Shown here piece after piece: positions 42,901 through 54,900 of a stretch of 64,000 nt of DNA; position 1 is the first letter of the stretch; the number at the start of each line of letters is the position of its first letter. The stretch comes from Ornithodoros turicata (Eukaryota; Arthropoda; Arachnida; Ixodida; Argasidae): assembly GCF_037126465.1 (NCBI RefSeq), contig NC_088206.1, positions 9,523,187 to 9,587,186 on the forward strand, in the 5' to 3' direction. The position numbers and the translations under genes are program-made. The notes beneath the pieces were generated by a model. It was not told where the DNA came from and did no database searches. It saw nothing but the letters and a program-made list of their open reading frames with translations.

Positions 42901-45900
42901 GCAATTGGATTAGATTGGATTGGTTGTGCAAGTGGATACAGTCCTATACGATATCTTGGGTATAGTCGCGAAAAAATCCCGATCTCGTCCCGGGATCCAC
43001 ATTTCGAAATCCCGATACCTCGGGATTGTAAAAACGGCTCGAGATACCGAACCCTAGCGGGGGACTAACCTGTATGCAGTCCTTCTTCCGAGGCAGACTT
43101 GTCGTTTCTGGATGAGCCATCTGTGTATGCTGCTGTAGACGTAGAAAACTTCCCGTCTACCACAGCATAAAAATGGGCTCGAAACCTCTTCTACAACCCT
43201 GCAAATAAAAATTGCTCTTCTACAACGTTCGCTCTTGCTCATAAGAACCATTCACCCAAATCAAACATGTGCTACTACAGTACAGTGAGTGTTTCACGCA
43301 AAATCACGGGGTTTCTTTTTGGACGGAACGGAACTTTAGGCGTGACATTGGGAACCGAGATGGCAGGGGGGGATATGTTTAATGCAAAGTAAAAAAAAGA
43401 GAGAGAGAAGGGAAAGGTTAGCCACGATGTGGGCTTGCTATTCCCTAAAGCTTTCAAGCAAACAAAGGAAGATACAAGCAGCTGAGATTCAACAGGATCA
43501 ACGTGGCTCCAACCAAAGTTAGCTCGAAAGAGGGGTCCCGACGTTTCGGAGCCGAATCGGCTCCTTCTTCAGGGGTGACGAAAAGGCCAGGGTTGAGTTG
43601 TTGAGTTTCTACCCAACCAGGCACACCTGTGTCAAACATGTTCACGTTCAAGCAGCTGAAATACCGAAAATTATGAAAAAATACAGATGAAACTTCTCCT
43701 TTACTAATCGTTGTGCATAGGACGTATCCGAGAATACCCAGGAGTTTAGATTCCCGAAGGAATCGAGATGGCAGGATGCAAGGCAAGCCATCCCAAATCC
43801 AAACATTTTTAAAACCTTCTCCTCATTAAGAGTTGCATTGCGTCATGTGCAGACATATGTGAAATGCAATTCAGCCAAATGCCTTGTAAAAACGTAATTA
43901 TAGAGACGGCCTCAGATACGGTTGACAAAGAATCTTTCTGCCTGGCAACGTCAAATTTCGCAGCAGTCAGAAGCCAGCCATTCCCCTTAAGGAGCTTGAC
44001 CAAATGCACATCCAATTCCGTCGGAAAAAACGTGATTCAGTCCAAATCCAAATCATCTGTGAAAAATGTGATTCAATCCAAATCCAAATCCTCGCCATAT
44101 TTTCCCCGTAAATCAAATCTCAAATCAAATCCACGAGCCCTTTGATGGATTTAAATCAAATCCCCGGATTTAAAACCGCAACACTGGCTCAGAGACGAAC
44201 CGAACGGTCGTAGCGTTTTCTCCTGAAAGTGCATCGGAGGTAGATGACCTTCAAATGTCACATGGATAATCAACCGCTGCACGTAAAAGCCCCCAATGAG
44301 TTCATGAAAACACTGCGCGATCGCCTCGGCCAGCTAAAATAACAAGTTGCGCTCGGCGGGTGGGGTAGCTTAGGCGCAAATTAACGAACACAGCCTTTCC
44401 TCGCAGAAATCCCAGGCTTTAGAAAACGGTGGGGCAGGAACCGCATAATTAGGCGTAAGCGATTTTTGTGCACGTTCACGCTCATCTTGCTCTTTCTCTC
44501 CCCCTTCTGTCCGTCGTTAGTTTTCCCGGAGCAGATTGGTTCATTATAAATAATATGAATGGGACATTTGGTTAGGCAACTACGGAGATAGAACCAACAA
44601 AATAACGGTGTAGAAATAAAAGAGGCACAAGTAAAACGACGCACGCGCGAAGAGCAGCACTTATTACAGCCCTGATGAAACTGTGGCTCATTCACTGAAG
44701 AACCTGAATGAAACAAAACATGATGAAGCGTAAATGCAGCCTCTGACCTTTTACCTCTCCCACTCTCCCCCCCCCCCTTTTTTTTTTGTATTCAAGGTGT
44801 GCCCAACAATGTTTTTAATGAGAGCCCCTTGTGGGACTCCTGTTATCTTACTGTGTGTCGATCCTTTTGAATCGTTCTAAGGACATTTGAAAAGGGACGC
44901 TCCGTCGGTTTCATGTCGTGCTGTGCGTCTGCGAGATTGTCTCGTCCTGCACGCACAGGGCGTGCAAAAGTACACTTCTCTGAAAATGCTGGGGTCAACG
45001 ATATCTTTAGGAAGCTAGTGGCACATACTATAAGTAAGTTTATCGGATATTAATTAAAATGAATTTGGAATTATTGAATGGAACTCTGAAATTTGCCTAG
45101 TTAAAGTAATGTTTTGTCGTCAAAATCAGGAAACACACGGAATGACACAAATCTATCACAAAGTGTATACTATTCCAGTATACCTAATGCAGTGGTAACA
45201 GCTGGAAACAAATGTGCGAAAATGGTTGGTTAAGAGCGACTCGTATGGGACGCACTCAGTTCTCCGTCAATTAAGTTAATGCAGGAAGCGGCGCAAGGAA
45301 ACAGTGGCACGCGTCTTTCTGTATCGTTTCTTGGTTGTTTTAGGTAATTGTGGCGTTGTTGCTGGAGTTATGAACAGAGGCATCGAAAAAGACACGGAAG
45401 GGCCACGTCTACGTTCTTCTCGCGACGCGTCTTGACGGAGAATGTACCCATTTATTTAGGTGTTGTTGCGGTGAACCCCTTGCTCTCGCAACTTCTTAGC
45501 TGCGACGCAAACAAAATAAAAAATAAACAAAGAAGAAGTGACGGTTCCGCACTTCACCTGTACGAATAACGAGGGGGAATATGGTTAGTGGTTAAGTAAA
45601 AAAAAAAGGGGGAAAGGTTAGTCATACAAGAGGCTTGCAATGGACCTTCTTCACAATGGCCTATGCGCATGCGTATGACCTTGAGGCGCCGGAGAGGATT
45701 ATCTCCGTCTTCACTAGATGGCGCAGTATGGGGACGACAGAGACCGCACGAATGGCGCGACCTTGTCGGCCCCACTCCGGACCGGTTTTGGTCCTTTGTG
45801 CTATCCACGTGGATTTGTATTGACGCGCGCCGAGCATGGTTCGTTGGAGAGCCACTAGGGTACGACGCGTACGTGAAAAAGGTCCATTCCCTTGAAAAAT

Positions 45901-48900
45901 TCAAGGCGATTAATGTAATAAATGCGATGACAATGCGTCAGCATTAGATGTTCGTCTTGCTTCTCATTGCTTCTCTTATGCTGCTTTTCTGCTTATTATA
46001 TACTTTAACAAGTATTTTGACTAGTAGAAGGTCCGGGATCTAGCGGAGAACGGTGCAGTTTAAACTGCCATGAGACATGAGACAGAAACTCAGCCGCTCG
46101 CGAGACTCTCGGGCAACGTACGAGACATGTCTGAACCACGACCTACTAGATTATAACGACCATGTCAGGCGCACCCCTTCTATGCGCAGCATTTTTGGAA
46201 GGTAGCGGTGGCGCTTCTGATCGTCCCAGTTATTGCTTCCTCAACTTCTACTTTGTTGAGGACGTCTACTATTGTTGCACAATACTTTGTGCTTCAGCTT
46301 ACCTTAGTATTTCTGTACAAGCGGTGGACGTTTCACAGATGTTTCATTCTGAGGTTGATTATCATCATCATTCTACGCGTTTTCATAGGGCTATCGCTGT
46401 CGTCTGCTACGGTAGTCGTACACACGCTTCTGCGCGTTCAGAATTCAAATTTCCATCGTCCAATCGTGTTGTGCCGATCAGTAGCGCCCCTGGCGGATCG
46501 TGTGGACAGGCGCCTCATAGGGTTTTCTGATTGTGACATGGTCGTTATAATCTAGTAGGTCGTGGTCTGAACACATCCCGAGGCGCAACTGACGAATGGC
46601 TCCAGCTCCAGCTGACCACCTCCGCGCTTCCACGTGACAGAGAAGAGCGAATCAGCTTGCTGAGCGCAGTCTGATTCGCTTTTCTCCGTCACATGCCGCG
46701 CTGTACACGGACACCTCACTTACCCCGCTACGACGCCGGTTTTTCTTCAAAATGGGGCTTCTAATGTTAACGCGTTAAAACTGCTCCTGTAACAATGTAT
46801 GATGGTTGATGTAGCGAAGAACGCACTACTCAAGCATTGATCGTAGCTGTCGTCTGCGTGCGCCACTCCAGCAATTCACAGACGGTTATACCTGGAACTT
46901 TGAGCCTAGGACGTCAAAATATAGCGCATCTGACAACCAAAGGCATACGGTTTACACTTGCTTTCCTGTATTTATTGTAACCTGCCACAAGGCACAGTCA
47001 TTCCACCCTCAGACGGTATCTTCCATTGACAGGTCACATTTGAATGTGATGTTTGAATTTCTCGCAAGGACTGCAGTGCAGATTAGTGGGCCGTTCTTAA
47101 TCAATGCGGTGCTTTGTACACAACAAATGGTCTTACTATGTGAACAATATGTTCCAATCCAATCACAATCAGTCCAGCAGTCGAAACCATGAATCTTGCG
47201 GCCATGACACTACAGAGGCGTGCTCTCTTCTTTAGTAATCAAGAACCCTACTTTGGAATATGTTCTTTACACGTAACATTTTGTGTAGTGATCTGTGTTC
47301 TTCTTCCTGTCACGTATTTCAGGCACATTCTAAGGAATGGTTCGAACAAGAGCAAGGCGCAAATGCACGGCATCAGAGCCCAGCTTCTGTGTCAACGGTC
47401 TTGCGCATACTTTGCCGCGCACAACGGCTTTCAGGACTACGTCCTCATCGACGAGGGCCGAGAAAAAAGTGAAATGTTCAACTACGCACAAAATGCCAAA
47501 GTAAGTATATAAGACAGAACGTCGACTTTCACTGTACCTTGTATGTCTGCTTCAGAACCTACCAAATGATTGAGGATATACCAACAAGATACCAATGAAA
47601 GCCTGACGGTTAGACAATGCCCGGCGATTAACGTTAATCCAGCGTTCACAAAGAAAAATTCAAATGGGAAGAGAGCATCCAGAGATTCATATAACTTAAT
47701 GACATTACATAATGCAAGGGAAGTAAACTGGTCACTTCATACAAAACGGGTTAAAAAAAAAGATTAAAAAGTAGCTTTGCACAAATGCTTTGTTCCTTAT
47801 AGTACGACCACATATTTGACAGGCGTTGATCAACATCCATCTACAGAACCGAATAACATTGATCAGCCCACACTAGCTTGCGCTGAAGAAACTTAACGGA
47901 TTATCGTTCCCTATTGTGTTCTTCATTATGCATTATTTTCGACCAACTGAGGCGTTTTAACACTCACACTGAGATCCCATCCTGCTTCCCCCCCTGGCAC
48001 ATGTCCGCTAGACAAATACACATAAAGAGACGATGATGAGATTGGGGCTGATGCCGGCCAGTAGGCTGGGCGCTGCCCCACGACAAAGAAAGGCAATCAC
48101 AGGGACCTATTTACATATCGTCAACATGGTCAGGACAATCACACAGTTTCCTTATATAAGGTCAGGTTTCGACTACCTACGAATTATTTAGTGCATTACA
48201 TGTTACGACACTGTTGAGTCACTTTATGAGCACTTATCATCATTATCATCATCATCATCATATTTTACTGATGTGAGGCCCCACCTGTGTTCACGACCTA
48301 ACGGACATTGGTGAGCACCATTGCATGGCACATAACACAAAAGTGTATTCTGTGGGTGCAAACTGTAGGTTGGTAAGACTTGGTGTAAGAAAATAAAACA
48401 AAATGAAGAGAAGAGAACTGGCCAGAGCAGCATATTAAAGGGAGGCTCCAGGCCAATCCGAAACTATTATAATGGCTGCGTAAATAAGTTCGATACATTC
48501 TTCGAAATGAGAAACAAAGTTAGTTGATCAGTCGGGGACAGTGTTGCTGGACTGCTTTTCTATGGAGGAGCGTCTAATCACTGAAAGAAAAGTATTCATT
48601 TTCTAATTATCTGTACCACTTGGGTGTGAGAACTTGTAATATCGTACGGTACGGATTGGTGTGGCACTGTCACCTCAACACGTTTTTGGAGCGGAGTCTC
48701 CCTTTAAAAAGAAGTCTGGCCGTTACTGGGTTATGCCTGAAGCTCCACCCATTTTTTCAGCTTTCTGACCAATGACGTCTTGAAATATGGGGCACTATCA
48801 ATCAACCTATCCTGACTATTTTGTTCCCCTATCCAACATGGGCCGCGCCATTTTGGGTGGCAAGTGGACTTTAGGGGATTGAAATTGATACCTCTCGCGC

Positions 48901-51900
48901 GATCTTCAAAACTAGCGGATTTTTTTGTGCAAATTTGGTGAACGCCACCTAGGCTGCGCAAGGCAAGTCGGGAATTGTCGTGTACTTCCGTCGTTGTACC
49001 GCTGCCGGCTGAACCACCGGCCTGCTGGTACAGATCCTGTCGTCGGTACGATTTCTTAGCTTATCTACATGAATAGTTGGAATAAAAAAGACAAGAATGT
49101 TTATATCCATAAGATTCAGTAACTAAATACGAAATTGTGCAGCACAGTGCCGTTTTTATTATGATTTCCTTGTGATCGCCTTGTTCACTAGGCCTAACAC
49201 CGACGACAAAACGTGTTCTTTTCGGTTAGATATCGATAGCGCAGCATCATTTGGAATTGATTTTTCAGGCACTTATATGAGGACGTACATCTTCAGCGTA
49301 AAATCATAGTAGTCTGTGAAAATTTTTTGTCACGAAATTCCCGCTTCACCGTGTTTGCTTTCGTCGCCATTTTGGGTGGCAGTAAGGTGTCATGGCGACC
49401 CCCGCGGTAAAAAGCAAACCAATCGGAGGCGCGGAACTGTTATTGACTGGAGCCTCTTTTTAGGATTCGTCCCAGTGGCCAGACTCCCTTTTAATATACG
49501 ACTCTGGAGCCAGCTACTCTAGTTCAATTAAATATGTAGTAGAAATAAAATAAAATGATAATCAAGGAATAAAAATGAAAAGAAAATAGCAGCCGCGAGT
49601 CACATACATCACATGATTTGCGTATGTATTTAAAATGTATTTTGCTTTAATAGCTAATATAATATCATATAAGAGTTACAGGAAGGTTACGATTGTGGAA
49701 CGCGAATTTCAGGGGTAGCTGTCGTGGGCGGATGTTGACACTTTTATTGCTGATATGTGCACAACTACTTTCCAGTGACGAGTACTGTCATGTGATCTGT
49801 GAAGTGAGGGGTGATGTGTATAGAGCTGGGATTACCTGGACAAAAATATTAGTAAAATCGGGACAAAAGTGGGACAGGAAACGCTGAAAAATCGGGACAC
49901 ATTCCGGAACAACGTACCCATCTCTGAGCCTGTCAAAACTGCTTTTATTAGCTTCAGATTATTTTAACTTGTTTTGCATCACCGAAACCGAAACCGAGGG
50001 TTTTGGGATACAGCCACAGCGATTTCCCTCCCCTTTAACAGCTACCGCTGTAACAATATACTTATGTAACATAACAAATATAAATAGCAAGAGAGAGAGA
50101 GAGAGAGAGAGAAAGATACATGATGACAATGATATCAATAGCAAATGTTATATAAAGCAAATATAATTTGCTGATATTACGCGCTATATCCAACGTATCA
50201 AGAAGAACGCTTTCATCAACGTGTACCTATCGCCAGAGAAATGTGCAATATGAGCAGGGTGCATTATGTGCGGTGTACAGACCTCTTACTTCCCGTTTTT
50301 CCTGCTATACACGTATTTGATCTCCAAGCTTTGAAATCACGCTCCCTCTGCTACATATTGAACACATCTGTCATCAGAACAAGAAGCAGCGAAAAAAGAA
50401 AAAAAAGATTAGAGACAAGAGAGAGAGAGATCCATCTTTGTCAACGCGGAGGAGACACCAGACCGTTTTACAGCATTATGCCCATGTACCTGCGAATAGC
50501 GGTGAGGCCTAGCATGCTTTCCTTATGCCACATAAAGGTAATGTGCTTTTCATCAATAAAGGCAAAAAAAGAGAGAAAGCATACCTGAGAAATGAAACAT
50601 CGGAGAGCTGTATCTAAAAGAAAACCTCTCTTGGAGAAATCCAATACGCTGTACTTTCCAGCTATCTGTTGCATTGTGTGCGCAATATCGCTATGTGAAC
50701 CAGTTCTATCTACGTGCACATGAAAGTGAATTTGTGATTTAATTGATTTAAAGTCCTCATGTTTGTCGCAATATTGTTTCCAGGTTATTTTTCACTTACC
50801 GCAATTTTATAGAAACAATGCTAATTGGCAACACTCTCTTAATCACTAACCTTCTTTGACGTTACCGATAGAATAGTTAGGAAGCAAGCAAGCTGGTCAT
50901 ATATAGACACACACTGACTGTTTTCTAATAAACCTTCAGGTTTGTTTGAGACTTCGTTGTGTTTGTCCCCTTTTTTCCGTGTCCCTCGTCTCAGGATTTT
51001 CTCAGTATGGTTTGTTTTCACGCGATAAAATCATCGACCAGGTCTTCCCCCACGCAACCGCATTATTTATTTATCTATTCGTACATTGAAGGCGAATCAT
51101 TTTGGCTTGATACACGGAACATGGGTATCAGCCTTTTCTATACTATTCCATGCATTACGCCGCGAGTCGTCACATGGCACACCATATACAACATCCCACC
51201 GCGGCTACATTATCATATTCCCGTATTACTTCTCCCGCCTTATTACAAGCTTCCTTTTTACTAGTATACTACTCGTTAGCGCTCTGGCTCCACTAAGTCC
51301 GATCTATAGCCAATTCCAGCAGGAGAACGACTCCCTAATTCGAGGTTCCGTTCCGTGACGTCCTGCAAAATGTTCCAATCACAAAAGAGCTAGCCGGTCG
51401 TGGATGATGTCGTCATGACAACGGAGCCCCGCGAGGCCTCGCAATTGAAGCGCGGCCGACACCTGTGACCGACTCATCCATATATTCATGCGCTAAGGGA
51501 ATGATCAGGACCAAAGACGATTTCCATTTCGCCGTTTTTACAAACAACGGCGAGGGCACGAGCGAGAGATAAAGAAAAAAACGTAAAAGTAACTAAATGT
51601 AGTGAGTCGCTTCTGAACCCCGGGGCTCAGACCAAGAGAGCTATAGGCGGCGCTGGTCACGCTAACACGCATTGCGGGGTTATTCCTTTTCTTTCGCGTG
51701 GGTTTGACGTGAATCATGTTTTGTAGAGGATACGGTTCATATGTTTGCGTATGTGGACGGAGACCTTGTGAAAAGAAGCGATGCCGTTTTGCGAAAGGCA
51801 CGTCGAGGTTATAGCACGTGGGGAAGGACGTCGGAAAGTTCTGCTTAGGATGTGTCTGAAGTCCACGTTTTTTGTCTAATACGGCTCCTTTAAACGGACC

Positions 51901-54900
51901 GGCTTTTTTGTGTGTTTTTTCTTTTTTTTTTTTTCGATTGAGCTTTAGTCGTGTTGCGAAAGATCGACGATGGTGAGGTTGTAGGTATTATAGTAAGCCA
52001 ACAAAATGTACTGTGTGCAATGTTAGACCGTTTCTGCACTTTTTCAACGGTGCTGCGAGGCAGCGAGCAAGTATTTTGAACTTACTGAACTCCATGAAAT
52101 ATGACTGCCTTCTTTCCTGAAGTTTATACGAGAACAGTGACAGAGCTCTTATGCCGCCGTTGCTCCTGGTATCGCAATTTTCTTTTGCTGGTTTTGTATT
52201 TTCGGGGATTCTATGCCACCGCGCCAAGTAGACTTAAAATTTATCAATGTTAAATGATTTGGTGGATGGCTTATAGGCGAGCAAGCGCACCTCTCGCATT
52301 CTTAGGAAACCCTCACACCGAACTGTCGCAATTGTTTCACATGCCATGTCAGCCTTCTGGTTCCTGGGTGTGTCTACCGCGTCAGTCAGGCTGAAACACA
52401 CCTCTAATCAATCCTACAGAAATCCAGATTACAACAGAAGATGCCTAGCGGGTCCATTTTCTCCTGTTAGATAAAGAATATGGACAGAAGTAACAAGAGC
52501 TTCGGTACCGCCACGAAAAGAGCATGTACAGAATGTGGCATAAATAAGAACACTGTAACAGCGATTGTTTGCTCGCTAAAGGAAACGAACCTTACACATC
52601 CTTATGTCTTTCTAAGCAACGGATGTCAGACGCCTTATGCGTGTAAGTCTCTTGCAGTACAAGCTATGTCACAGCTATCAGAACACGTTCGGATTCCACT
52701 CGTTTCTCGGCCTGACTTGAATGATCAGGGAATTAGGTGGACAAACGTACATACGACCATACGCAAAGAGAGTCAGGATCTTGAAAGCCCTATTCAGAAT
52801 ATTAAAAGGGACGACGATCTTAAGGTGAAAGTTCATCGCTGTTTGTGAGGGGGGCTACAGCCTTTGTCCTCTTTTAGTGCTCCGGGTTCAGGACTCGAAG
52901 ACGATGAGCTCAGGTGTCACTTGTGACTGACAACGTTCCCTTTATGCCAGCGTTTTAACTATCGATCACATTACCCTGCCTAATATATATATAGGGACCG
53001 TGCGGCAAGACGGTGTCGCCGCGATGCGGCCTCCGGAGAAAGTGTCTCGCGCGTGACAGCCGTCGTGAAGACAGCTCAGTTTGCACGTAAAGTGCGAACG
53101 ACTTGATTTGATTTGATTTCAAGGAAAAATAGATGAAGATGCGAGATGAAAAAAAGAAAAGAAAAAGAAACACGGATGGAGGATAGAGGATAAAGGGTGG
53201 AGATGCGTAGAGGTTGCTTGAGTCCGTCGGGGAGAGCAAAGTGTTAGAGGGAGGGAGGGAAGTGTTGAGAGACATGACATAACCATCCTATCGACGTATC
53301 ACTTACAGGTGTTTTGACACAGACAGACGGGTGTGGTGGCTGTGTCTTAGATCCAGTAAAAATATAGTGGCTACTTCTGTGCAGTTTGTCTCCTATCTCT
53401 TCGTTCGCGCCCTGAAAGGTTCAACATTGTTCACGTGTAGAAAAAAAAATAGAAAAAAATCAGCCCTTCTAGTCACGACGATCGCCACCCAACACGCGGT
53501 TCCGTTTGAGAATGCATAAAATGGGCGGCGTGGAGTGACATACCAAGACACCCGCTGGTGACGCTGTCGGGACGGAGCAACGCCCCCACCTCCACCCCAC
53601 CCCTATAGGTGTTGCACGGTCCTCGCAGAAAATGTATTTAAACAACAACCACAACTTTACATGTATTTACATGTGAATGCCCTATAATAAGATGTCCTGC
53701 ACTTTGCTGCATTGCTCAACGCGTTTACACTCGTATGGTGTGCGTGTCGCGACACAGGTTGCGCCAGAGGGTCCCCACGAGGTCTTCTTCGGATTCGAGG
53801 GCGTCTGAGGATATGCCCAGCACCTCCAGTGAAGGCGCCTAGGACACCTGATGCTGGAGCAAAAGCGTTCTCAAGATTTCGCGAGAGATGTTCCCTTTAA
53901 TAGGCGTGTGTACTACTATCAAGTAGGGCAACTACTTGTAGAAGTTGACCCCTTTGCACAGACCTACCGGATAATGAAGCTCCCAAGGGAAGGTTGCCTT
54001 TTCTTCACGCCATACCACGCGAACAATCCTCAAAATTCGAAAAAGTCGCTACGAAGGGCTGTACAGTCCCTGTGTGCTTGTTAGAACTTGGTTTGCCACT
54101 CACCCTGGAGTCCTCCTCCATATCACATTCATGTCCGTTGGCCAGCACGCATGCACTGCACCTTTACGATCTCATTTCATTATCATTTTAACTGGTTTTT
54201 TTAGGCAGTCCCTCGACGCAAGAGGTCAGGGATATCTTTTATTAAAGGGACTGTAAAGTTGTTGCTAAACCTATAGAAACTGTGTACTTTTCTGAAAGCT
54301 TGATAAGTTGGACGCTTCAGATGCATAATAGAGCTGGTGTACATCAATCGAATTTCAAAGGTTGCTGCGCCAAGCAGAATTTGCGGACTCCAAAACGCGG
54401 CAACCAGGAGGCGACACGCGTGCCATCTATTGAGAACGCACTCTTCGTCGTCGAACTGCACGGTTTGTGCCCTGCAGCGCCACCTGGACATCCGTCGAAA
54501 TCACCTGGATGCGAGGTTTTGCATGCACCAGCGATACCGAGAGACCTTCACAGCTCCCTTCTTCTGGTCACTGCACTCACGCCGCGACCGTGGGTAAAGG
54601 CAGAGGAGCAGACGACACGAAGACGCGGAGAGAGAGAGAGATACGCCAACAGATGGTGCACGTTGCGCATGTGTTCTTACAGGTTACAAAGTTTAAACTG
54701 ACCTGTTCAAGAGTTGCTGTTATTCTTTAAACCAGGTAATTCGTACCTGTCTCAAATGGGTTATGGGGTAATTCAGTATCACGTGATACGTGTCCTCCAA
54801 TCCAGTGCGGTCTTCAATATTTCCCGTGGCAAACGTCTGCGGACGCTGCGATCGCGAAATTATCTATCTTTGAAATTCGTTAGTATGAAAAATATAATTA

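Larger units (their letters stand above)
42068..47322 (+). other. Gene B intron 6 (5.3 kb)
   Basis: Phase 2. Contains two hAT MITEs (42121-43056 and 46137-46564), LINE-tail fragments near 43365 and 45575, AAATCC-rich subterminal-type sequence near 44030-44175, and C/T homopolymers near 44768. From 44180 to 45560 nothing is recognised. Confidence 0.5.

Noticed and set aside
46162..46530. 122- and 115-codon overlapping + frames
   Set aside because: Both lie entirely inside the hAT family 4 MITE.
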